Below, one piece after another: positions 1 to 5,362 of a stretch of DNA of 5,362 nt. Where the stretch lies: positions 1 to 5,362 of the forward strand of contig CALEMD010000140.1 in assembly GCA_937902945.1 (NCBI GenBank). The letters run 5' to 3'. How positions within the stretch are numbered: the first letter of the stretch is position 1; every line of letters starts with the position of its first letter. The notes under the pieces are model-generated. The model worked only from the letters and a program-made list of their open reading frames with translations. It had not been told where the DNA came from and did no database searches. The DNA comes from an uncultured Erysipelotrichaceae bacterium (lineage in GTDB: Bacteria; Bacillota_I; Bacilli_A; Erysipelotrichales; Erysipelotrichaceae). The position numbers and the translations under genes are program-made.

Positions 1-27
1 GAGTTCAGACGTGTGCTCTTCCGATCT
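1..27. other. Illumina adapter remnant (non-genomic)
   Basis: The first 27 bases match the end of the Illumina TruSeq read-2 adapter, finishing in GCTCTTCCGATCT, and native sequence resumes at about base 28. Read on the minus strand in frame with the adjoining gene, the adapter would add the artefact residues DRKSTRLN to that protein after a Gly codon that straddles the junction. It is untrimmed library sequence at a contig end and not part of the organism. Confidence 0.97.
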
Positions 28-1349
28 CCTATAGCAAAGGCATTGATGCCTGCAGCAGTATCTGCTCTGTTCTCAAATAGATAACCAATGCGATGATTCT
101 CTGCATACACTGCCGCAAGTACGCCCATCAGAAATCGAATTTCATACTCTCTTGCATAATATGTTCTGACTGCCGCATGCATAGAATTCAAAGAGCAGTT
201 ATAGAATACTGTCTTTGGATTATGCAGAGCATTGCGCAGAGAAGCAGCCATCATTGACTGCGATGTCGTAAATACAGCATCTGCACCTTTCTTCAGGGCA
301 TCGTCTATTGCCTGCTGGATCAATGCATCCGTATGGCAGTTCTCATAGAACCATGTACGCACAATGCCATCGAAGCTTTTCTCGAGATAGATGCGTCCTA
401 CATCATGATCAGCATCCCAGACCGAATCCGTTATGCTTCCTGCATACAGAAATGCAATCTTCATAGGTCTTTTCTCGGTATAGGCAGGCATTTGCAGAAA
501 GAAACTGCTTCTAATCCTGTTCTGCTCATTCCCCGCCGGATCCTGCCGCAGTTCAACTTCTCTGTCACTGCTTTCAAGAAGAAGTTCATTCCACATCCGT
601 TTCAGTCTTCTGCTTATTGTTTCTCTAGTACAGTCAAGAAGACTGTCAAAGCGGTATATATACAGATACATCAGAAAGGCATCGCCGGCAGTTATCTCAA
701 GCTTTGATATATCCATTCCGTTATAAACAGATGAAAAGCGGAAATAAGCTCCTCGTACTGTATTAATCAGATCATCCGACCAGCGTGTATTGAGATCTGC
801 CGAAAGAAAAGATGCAAATTTTCTATAGCTTCCCAATCGGGTAAAGACAATATCATATATCGGCGCCGCCTTGAAGAATTCCAAGAATTCATAGTACAGC
901 AATACAGCCGGATCATCGTTTTTGTATGGCATAATACGGATGATATTTGCTTCAATGGATGGAACATCAAGGCTCTTCAGCACAGATACCCGCTTGTTGC
1001 CTTCCTGCACATAGAAATAATGCATATATTCATATACTTCAATCGGATCTCTGATGCCTTCATCTATCTGTGCCTCATAAAGACGCATCCATTTATTAGC
1101 GAATTCAGACGATGCATCCATCAAAGGCATGAAATTATCCGCAAATGCATTCTGCCGGCTCTCAGTTACAGTACCGGCAACTAAAGACAGCGGAATTTCA
1201 AGCAGACCAACTGGAACCTGTCCTGCAGTTTCTGCATTTTTCAAAAGATCATTCAAACACGGAAGATATGGGTTCTTATTCTGAAGCATTGCCCTGCGCC
1301 GTGCTTTTTCTGCCTGTTTCTTGGCTTTCTGGTATTCTTCAAGTGCCAT
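28..1349 (-). CDS. ParB-like/BMP (PnrA-type) fusion protein, C-terminus missing
   Basis: An open frame of 440 codons runs from ATG at 1349 to the adapter junction without a stop, so the 3' end is missing. Residues from about 296 (MKIAFLYAG) to the break read as the first half of a BMP/PnrA periplasmic-binding-type fold, the family of nucleoside-binding lipoproteins. Family-like stretches are SITDSVWDADHDVGR, a TSQSMM segment and YEIRFLMGVLAAVYAENHRIGY. The front (about 1-180) has no signal peptide or lipobox Cys; it starts with a basic helix (KAKKQAEKARRRA) and carries YVQEGNKRVSVL (113-124), like the ParB/sulfiredoxin-fold EGN-R motif. The protein is therefore probably cytoplasmic. I infer a nucleoside-responsive regulator or DNA-associated sensor, not a transporter component; no permease or ATPase gene is visible nearby. 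The start at 1349 is chosen because AAGGAG (1360-1365) lies 10 nt away; the in-frame ATG at 1358 lies only 1 nt from it. Confidence 0.82.
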
Positions 1350-1359
1350 GTGTACCATA

Positions 1360-1365
1360 CTCCTT
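1360..1365 (-). promoter_or_regulatory. Ribosome binding site that decides the BMP-fusion start
   Basis: On the minus strand AAGGAG lies 10 nt before the ATG at 1349 and 1 nt before an in-frame ATG at 1358. The 10-nt spacing, also seen before the transporter gene at 3813, favours 1349. Confidence 0.7.
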
Positions 1366-1374
1366 ATATTATTC

Positions 1375-1380
1375 ATGATA
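1375..1380 (-). promoter_or_regulatory. Candidate -10 box for the BMP-fusion gene
   Basis: TATCAT on the minus strand matches the TATAAT consensus at 5 of 6 positions and would put the transcript start about 20 nt before the ATG. With a 17-nt spacer the -35 position would fall at 1398-1403, inside the palindrome at 1398-1409; no good TTGACA is present there. Weak on its own. Confidence 0.35.
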
Positions 1381-1397
1381 CCACTGCAGAAGTACCC

Positions 1398-1409
1398 ATT
1401 TGCGCAAAT
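1398..1409. promoter_or_regulatory. Perfect 12-bp palindrome, candidate operator
   Basis: ATTTGCGCAAAT reads the same on both strands and lies near the middle of the 89-bp gap between the divergent BMP-fusion and rarA genes. It touches the expected -35 positions of both candidate promoters, where a dimeric repressor or activator could act. There is no T-tract and no loop, so it is not a terminator. The binding protein is unknown; the adjacent BMP-fusion protein is an obvious but untested candidate. Confidence 0.4.
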
Positions 1410-1415
1410 ATACGC

Positions 1416-1421
1416 TAAAAT
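1416..1421 (+). promoter_or_regulatory. Candidate -10 box for rarA
   Basis: TAAAAT (5 of 6 to consensus) lies 17 nt before the rarA start. No convincing -35 box is present 17 nt upstream. It would give a leader of only about 10 nt, starting at the ribosome binding site, so the true start may differ. Confidence 0.3.
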
Positions 1422-1438
1422 AACTACTGGAGAGAAAT

Positions 1439-2779
1439 ATGAGCGAAAATGATTCCCTATTTGACAATCGAATATTCACTACTCCTTTAGCAAGCCGAAT
1501 GCGCCCTGAAACGCTTGAGGATTTTGCCGGGCAGAAGCATCTGCTGGATCATGGCAAGGTTCTTAGGAATATGATCGATCAGGACAATGTGCAATCCATG
1601 ATTTTCTGGGGTCCTCCAGGAGTTGGCAAAACCACTTTAGCTAAGATCATTGCCAAGTGCACCAAATCCACCTTCATCAATTTTTCCGCTGTCACAAGCG
1701 GCATCAAGGAAATCCGCGATGTCATGAATAAAGCCGAGCAGAATCGCAGTCAGGGTGAAAAGACAATTCTCTTCATTGACGAGATTCATCGCTTTAATAA
1801 ATCTCAGCAGGATGCTTTCCTGCCCTATGTTGAACGCGGCAGCATTACACTGATCGGTGCCACTACAGAAAATCCTTCCTTTGAAGTCAATTCAGCTCTT
1901 CTTTCAAGATGCAAGGTATTCGTACTGAAGCCTCTAAGCAATGAAGACATTGTTTCATTGCTGAAAAGAGCTCTGACTGCACCGCAGGGTTTCATGGATA
2001 AGCATGTATCTATCCCAGATGATCTTCTGAAACTGATTGCAGGATATGCCAATGGCGATGCTAGAACTGCATTGAATACACTGGAGATGGCTGTGCTGAA
2101 CGGCATACAGAAAGATGATTCTGTTGAAGTTACAAAAGATATCATCATTCAGTGTCTTTCAAAGAAAGCACTGCTCTATGACAAAAACGGCGAAGAACAT
2201 TACAACCTGATCAGTGCCCTTCACAAGTCCATGCGCAATTCCGATGCAGATGCGGCGGTATACTGGCTTGCAAGAATGCTTGAAGCCGGTGAAGATCCTC
2301 TGTATATTGCCAGAAGAGTCGTCAGATTCGCCTCAGAAGATGTTGGCATGGCCGATTCAAGAGCACTTGAGGTTGCAATTGCAGCATACCAGGCATGTCA
2401 GTTTCTTGGCTATCCGGAGTGCAATGTGCATCTGACGCACGCTGTTGTCTTCTGTTCACTTGCGCCAAAATCCAATGCTCTTGAACTGGCATATAACAGT
2501 GCAAAAGATGATGCTATGAATATGCTTGATGAACCGGTGCCGCTGCAGATACGCAATGCCGAAACATCTCTGATGAAAGATCTAGGCTATGGGGATGGCT
2601 ATATCTATGCCCATGACACAAAAGAAAAACTGTCTGCTATGCAATGCCTGCCAGACAGTCTCAAGGATAAGAAGTATTATAACCCTACCGAACAAGGTGT
2701 AGAAATACGAGTCAAGCAGAGAAAAGATGCCATTGATGCCTGGAAGAAGAAAAAGCGTGAAGAAATGAATCAGAAATAG
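1439..2779 (+). CDS. rarA: Replication-associated recombination ATPase RarA (MgsA)
   Basis: This 446-residue AAA+ ATPase acts at stalled or gapped replication forks, related to clamp-loader and RuvB ATPases (known for RarA/MgsA/WRNIP1). The N-terminal signature PLASRMRPETLEDFAGQKHL (16-35) is followed by Walker A GPPGVGKT (58-65), Walker B LFIDEIHRF (111-119, D114/E115), sensor 1 GATTENPSF (140-148), a likely arginine finger in LLSRCKVF (R157) and sensor 2 GDARTALNTLE (207-217, R209). The C-terminal tetramerisation region follows, with WLARMLEAGEDPLYIARR (276-293) and FASEDVG. Length is normal for the family and no key residue is missing. GGAG at 1429-1432 sits 6 nt before the ATG, supporting this start. 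It is transcribed divergently from the BMP-fusion gene and ends with TAG directly against the stop of the convergent phospholipase gene. Its 3' part also holds that gene's likely terminator. Confidence 0.97.
   Translation: MSENDSLFDNRIFTTPLASRMRPETLEDFAGQKHLLDHGKVLRNMIDQDNVQSMIFWGPPGVGKTTLAKIIAKCTKSTFINFSAVTSGIKEIRDVMNKAEQNRSQGEKTILFIDEIHRFNKSQQDAFLPYVERGSITLIGATTENPSFEVNSALLSRCKVFVLKPLSNEDIVSLLKRALTAPQGFMDKHVSIPDDLLKLIAGYANGDARTALNTLEMAVLNGIQKDDSVEVTKDIIIQCLSKKALLYDKNGEEHYNLISALHKSMRNSDADAAVYWLARMLEAGEDPLYIARRVVRFASEDVGMADSRALEVAIAAYQACQFLGYPECNVHLTHAVVFCSLAPKSNALELAYNSAKDDAMNMLDEPVPLQIRNAETSLMKDLGYGDGYIYAHDTKEKLSAMQCLPDSLKDKKYYNPTEQGVEIRVKQRKDAIDAWKKKKREEMNQK
2620..2659 (-). terminator. Intrinsic terminator for the phospholipase gene, inside rarA
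   Basis: Read on the minus strand, an 8-bp perfect stem ACTGTCTG/CAGACAGT (2652-2659 and 2629-2636) with a 15-nt loop is followed at once by TTTTTCTTTT. This is a standard hairpin plus U-tract, in the orientation of the gene ending at 2780 and about 120 nt past its stop. It lies within the rarA codons for roughly KEKLSAMQCLPDS. In the plus direction there is no T-tract, so it should not stop rarA transcription. Confidence 0.6.
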
Positions 2780-3652
2780 CTAATTGCGGACTGTACCATC
2801 ATATGTACATGCATACAGGCTTCTGTCATCTGGCACATGTGCCAGAGCGGAAGCCTTTTTCAATGCCTCCTGCCAGCAGTCAAAGAATGATGCGCTGCTT
2901 TTCATTTCTGCATTATGCACATTTTCAAATGTTTGATGATTCAGATTCAGCAGTTCATCTTCATGATCCATGCGATTATAGAGCATCAGTGATGAAATCA
3001 TATGCGGTGCGCCAGCCAGCTTCTCAACAGCCGCAATCATGCGGAACTTCCTTTCAGAATTGGGGCGCAGCACTCTGAGAAAGAACGAGCATTGTCTGCA
3101 TGTCTGTTCGATTTTTCTTTGGCTTACCTGCCAATTGAACACTTCTTCAAACAGATGCACATACATGCCAGACAGCTTTCGAATATCCTTTTCACTCAAA
3201 ACCGTCAGAATATCTGTATCATAGTCGCTTATATCTCTGCCGTTTTTCTGAAGCATAATGCGATCAATAATCGCTTCAACACGAAAATGCCTGACTGTTT
3301 CAGTATCCTGTGAATCTCCCATGAATCTTGCATCATAGAAAATTAGAGGATGTGCACATGAATCTAAAGCATAATGAGAAATGTATCCATATATATAGCT
3401 GATTAAATCCGGATCTTCACCAGCGTACCTATTCATGAATTTCAAAGTTTCAAACGGAGACTGCTGGTGCATCAGCGAACCATAATTGCGAAGTGTTTTC
3501 TTTCCCATTCCTGCATCGCTGAAAAAGAAAAGATCAGGTCCCTGTGCTCCTAGATAAAACATATTCGGATTCGCAATCTTTTTCTGTTCATCCAATGGCA
3601 ATGTGTTCTTCCATTCTCTTGCAAATTCTGCATGTGTTGTTGCAGCTGGCAT
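2780..3652 (-). CDS. Zinc-dependent phospholipase C family protein
   Basis: This 290-residue protein resembles the bacterial zinc-dependent phospholipase C / S1-P1 nuclease-like fold, whose metal ligands are His and Asp residues on helices. Visible candidate ligands are H7 (in ATTHAEFA), D40 (FYLGAQGPDLFFF, 32-44), H93, D97 and H101 (ISHYALDSCAHP, 91-102), and H122/E126/D130 (RHFRVEAIID). These match the conserved pattern of the small family common in Bacillota. Unlike secreted clostridial alpha-toxins, it has no signal peptide and no C-terminal C2-like domain, so it is probably cytoplasmic; its substrate is unknown and calling it a toxin would be unjustified. A GAGG site at 3660-3663, 7 nt before the ATG, supports the start. 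It ends in TAG abutting the rarA stop, and its last 30 or so codons overlap the likely rarA terminator. Confidence 0.85.
   Translation of the reverse strand: MPAATTHAEFAREWKNTLPLDEQKKIANPNMFYLGAQGPDLFFFSDAGMGKKTLRNYGSLMHQQSPFETLKFMNRYAGEDPDLISYIYGYISHYALDSCAHPLIFYDARFMGDSQDTETVRHFRVEAIIDRIMLQKNGRDISDYDTDILTVLSEKDIRKLSGMYVHLFEEVFNWQVSQRKIEQTCRQCSFFLRVLRPNSERKFRMIAAVEKLAGAPHMISSLMLYNRMDHEDELLNLNHQTFENVHNAEMKSSASFFDCWQEALKKASALAHVPDDRSLYACTYDGTVRN
2817..2860 (+). terminator. Intrinsic terminator for rarA, inside the phospholipase gene
   Basis: An outer 7-bp stem AGGCTTC/GAAGCCT (2817-2823 and 2850-2856) encloses the perfect 18-base palindrome TCTGGCACATGTGCCAGA (2829-2846), separated by an internal loop of 5 and 3 nt. 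A TTTTT run (2856-2860) follows. It lies about 40 nt past the rarA stop, the expected place. The minus-strand side has no T-tract after the hairpin, so it is directional. These bases also encode the KKASALAHVPDDRSL part of the phospholipase. Confidence 0.75.
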
Positions 3653-3669
3653 AATATTACCTCATCGAT

Positions 3670-3675
3670 ATTGTA
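3670..3675 (-). promoter_or_regulatory. Candidate -10 box for the phospholipase gene
   Basis: TACAAT on the minus strand matches TATAAT at 5 of 6 positions, 17 nt before the ATG at 3652. The sequence 17 nt further upstream (TTAGAA) is a poor -35, preceded by an A-rich stretch. It implies a very short leader, so it remains a candidate only. Confidence 0.35.
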
Positions 3676-3780
3676 ACGCATTTCGTGTTTTTTTCTAAAT
3701 TCCCTATGCCCTTTGCCTGATCGGTGATGATTTTTTACAAGTATTTATCAGAATTCAGTAGTCAGTTATTCGATTATCCA

Positions 3781-3789
3781 TGCTAAAAT
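3781..3789 (+). promoter_or_regulatory. Extended -10 promoter for the transporter gene
   Basis: TGCTAAAAT fits the TGnTATAAT extended -10 pattern with one mismatch. The -35 position (3761-3766, GTCAGT) is weak, which extended -10 promoters tolerate. Transcription would start near 3796, giving a leader of about 16 nt that includes the GGAG at 3799-3802. Confidence 0.45.
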
Positions 3790-3812
3790 GCAAATAACGG
3801 AGATACAAGGAT

Positions 3813-5057
3813 ATGAAAAATAAACTGACTAATCTTGAGAAAGCATGGGTTCTTTATGATGTAGGCAATTCTGCCTTTACTATGATTATTTCTACAACAA
3901 TCCCTATTTTCTTCAAGAATCTGGCTAATGCCAATGGCATATCCGCAGCCAATTCAACAGCTATATGGAGTTATACACTGTCAGCAGCAACTTTGATCGT
4001 TGCCTTGATTGGTCCGGTGCTTGGAAGAATGGCGGATTAAAAAGGCAAGAAGAAGCTCTTCTTCTCATTCTTTCTGTATATGGGTGCAATCGGCTGTTTC
4101 CTGCTGGGGTGGATCAATCATTGGATCCTCTTCATGATAGTCTTTGTAATTGCTAGAGTCGGCTACTCATCCAGTCTGATATTCTATGACAGCATGCTGA
4201 CAGATGTAACAGCGGATGATCGTATGGATATGGTTTCCAGCAGCGGCTTTGCCTGGGGATATTTAGGCAGCTGTCCGCCATTTATTCTCTGTCTCCTCTT
4301 TGTTCTTCTAGGAGGAAAAATGGGACTCTCCTCTTCTGTATCAACCATTCTCTCATTTACGGTCATTGCCGTGTGGTGGTTTGCATGTTCCATTCCGCTT
4401 CTGAAACAGTATAAGCAGATTCATTACAATGAAAACATTGAAAAGAAGACTCTGTCTTCAATTATTCACAACCTGAAGCTGACGCTCCAGAAAGTCAATC
4501 AGAACAAAAACATCAGATTGTTTCTGCTTGCATACTTCTTCTATATTGATGGCGTCTTTACAATCATCAGCATGGCTACATCCTATGGCAAGGATGTTGG
4601 TGTATCGGATACAAATCTTGTATTAGCTCTGCTTCTGACGCAGATTGTTGCATTTCCTTTTGCCATTCTGTTTGGAAGGCTGTCAAAGAAAGTCAATACA
4701 AGAAAGCTCATTGAAATATGCATCTTTGGATATTCACTGATTGTTCTGTTTGCACTGCAGCTTGATAAAGCGTGGGAATTCTGGTTCCTAGCTGTATGCG
4801 TGGCTATGTTTCAGGGAGCCATACAGGCTCTGTCCCGCAGTTACTTTGCCCGTCTTGTGCCAAAGGACAATTCCAATGAATTCTTTGGTTTCTTCGATAT
4901 ATTCGGAAAAGGTGCAGCTTTTACAGGCACACTGCTGATGGGCATTGTCACTCAGCTTACCGGCTCTAGCACTTACGGAGTCGGTGCATTGCTGATACTG
5001 CTTGTGATCGGTTTCATCTTTCTGAAACAGATTCCGCGTGAAGCCGGCGGGAAATAG
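3813..5057 (+). pseudogene. UMF1-type MFS transporter interrupted by one in-frame stop
   Basis: Translated through one TAA at codon 76, this frame gives a 414-codon membrane protein of normal length for the UMF1 family of the major facilitator superfamily (Atg22-like). Hallmarks are LYDVGNSAF (14-22, family YDWANSAF), GPVLGRMAD (67-75), FYDSML (124-129), VSSSGFAWGYLG (141-152), QGAIQALSRSYFARLVP (334-350) and EFFGFFDIFGKGAA (356-369). Hydrophobic segments run along both halves, joined by a polar loop near 198-212. The stop follows AD exactly where relatives, as I recall them, often have Tyr (ADYKG), so TAT or TAC to TAA is the simplest change. The frame is the same on both sides and no other lesion is present. 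As read, only a 75-residue stub with two membrane segments would be made; the next ATG (4080) has no ribosome binding site. GGAG at 3799-3802, 10 nt before ATG 3813, supports the start. The transported substrate is unknown. Confidence 0.88.
4038..4040 (+). other. Premature in-frame TAA in the transporter gene
   Basis: The codons read GGA AGA ATG GCG GAT TAA AAA GGC AAG, and family similarity continues immediately after the stop. TAA is used as a genuine terminator by the HAD gene at 5111-5113, so a reassigned code is unlikely. Confidence 0.9.
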
Positions 5058-5079
5058 CACACAATTGAAAGATTCAGCA

Positions 5080-5108
5080 GAAAGCCCTGTCACAGAGACA
5101 GGGCTTTC
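5080..5108. terminator. Hairpin terminator shared by two convergent genes
   Basis: A perfect 12-bp stem, GAAAGCCCTGTC/GACAGGGCTTTC, with a 5-nt loop (ACAGA) fills the 53-bp gap between the transporter stop (5057) and the HAD stop (5111). The symmetry suits bidirectional use. The T-runs are short on both sides (three T at the stem base and a further ATTT on the plus strand), so efficiency may depend on stem strength. Confidence 0.75.
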
Positions 5109-5110
5109 AT

Positions 5111-5362
5111 TTACTGCTTATTGAACCAGTGATCGCTGAGGTATCTTCCCAATCCATCATGATCAACATCCGACTCCGTAACCGCATCAGCTACTTCCAG
5201 TGCTGCCTTGCGGCCATTTTTCAGGCAGACACTCCAGCCTGCAGCCTTCATCATTTCAACGTCATTTTCAGCATCGCCGAAGGCCATAACCTCACTCAGC
5301 GGTATCTGATTATCCTGACAGAATGCCTTCATTGCCACACCCTTATTCACCCTTGGGTCCAT
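5111..5362 (-). CDS. Cof-type HAD-IIB family phosphatase, C-terminal part
   Basis: These 83 codons match the end of Cof/YbiV-type HAD-IIB hydrolases, cytoplasmic Mg-dependent phosphatases of about 270 residues that act on sugar phosphates or similar small molecules. Within the fragment are the conserved lysine of NKG (K7), the Mg-binding motif FGDAENDVEMM (28-38, with D30 and D34), and the typical tail with an AD-VT segment (58-62) and DG (69-70). The N-terminal nucleophile motif (DxDGT) and the cap domain lie beyond the right edge. The Met at 5362 falls just before the NKG motif, so it is internal and not the start. The gene ends in TAA, 2 nt from the shared hairpin. The substrate cannot be told from this part. 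Confidence 0.93.
   Translation of the reverse strand: MDPRVNKGVAMKAFCQDNQIPLSEVMAFGDAENDVEMMKAAGWSVCLKNGRKAALEVADAVTESDVDHDGLGRYLSDHWFNKQ

Noticed and set aside
333..707. Open frame of 124 codons on the plus strand
   Set aside because: It lies opposite the BMP-fusion gene, which has an uninterrupted frame with recognisable domains; the plus-strand product shows no family features and has no ribosome binding site.
767..970. Short minus-strand frame of 67 codons inside the BMP-fusion gene
   Set aside because: It is in a different frame from the 440-codon gene, which reads through without a break; no frameshift is needed.
1825..2148. Minus-strand frame of 107 codons opposite rarA
   Set aside because: It is a shadow of the rarA codons; no ribosome binding site or recognisable domain.
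2803..3313. Overlapping plus-strand frames opposite the phospholipase gene
   Set aside because: The minus strand carries the conserved family motifs; the plus frames overlap each other in several phases and look like chance openings.
3765..3798. GTTATT/AATAAC inverted repeat around the transporter -10 box
   Set aside because: Six-base arms spaced by 22 nt in an AT-rich spacer are expected by chance.
4038..4040. Stop-codon reassignment or programmed recoding
   Set aside because: TAA ends the HAD gene normally at 5111-5113, TAA is not the selenocysteine or pyrrolysine codon, and no recoding element is evident downstream.
4038..4080. Frameshift or two separate transporter genes
   Set aside because: Codons before and after the TAA are in the same frame, and family motifs continue directly after it; one substitution explains everything.
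4788..5093. Minus-strand frame of 101 codons opposite the transporter 3' end
   Set aside because: It overlaps conserved transporter motifs and the shared hairpin, and its product has no family character.
1439..5113. No TGA stop among the four visible gene ends (three TAG, one TAA)
   Set aside because: Four stops are too few to infer a variant code, and the visible Trp codons at conserved positions I checked are TGG.
5360..5362. Met codon at the right edge as the start of a small HAD gene
   Set aside because: The fragment begins at the C-terminal NKG motif, and the nucleophile DxD motif must lie upstream, so this Met is internal.

Overview
The window looks like one contig end from a low-to-moderate GC Bacillota (Firmicutes) genome, probably an anaerobic gut- or oral-type lineage. 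The protein families, strong GGAG-type ribosome binding sites and extended -10 elements suggest this; the sequence does not fix the genus. The first 27 bases are not genomic: they match the Illumina TruSeq adapter, so native sequence starts at about base 28.

Layout from left to right. (1) 28-1349, minus strand: the first 440 codons of a cytoplasmic protein. It joins a ParB-like N-terminal part (EGNKR motif) to a BMP/PnrA-type nucleoside-binding domain, and is cut off by the adapter. (2) 1350-1438: a divergent promoter region holding a perfect 12-bp palindrome. (3) 1439-2779, plus: rarA (mgsA), the AAA+ replication-associated recombination ATPase, intact. (4) 2780-3652, minus: a zinc-dependent phospholipase C-family protein, intact and tail-to-tail with rarA with no spacer. 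(5) 3653-3812: a divergent promoter region. (6) 3813-5057, plus: a UMF1-type MFS transporter interrupted by one in-frame TAA at codon 76. (7) 5080-5108: a strong hairpin between convergent genes. (8) 5111-5362, minus: the C-terminal end of a Cof-type HAD-IIB phosphatase that runs off the right edge.

The genes alternate strand and do not form an operon; this reads as ordinary chromosomal housekeeping and accessory sequence, with no mobile element, CRISPR array or RNA gene seen. The most interesting points are four. The BMP-domain protein has no export signal and a DNA-binding-like front end. A palindrome lies between it and rarA. The rarA and phospholipase genes each seem to carry the other's intrinsic terminator inside their coding sequence. 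The transporter has a single nonsense codon that is either a recent inactivation or a sequence error.
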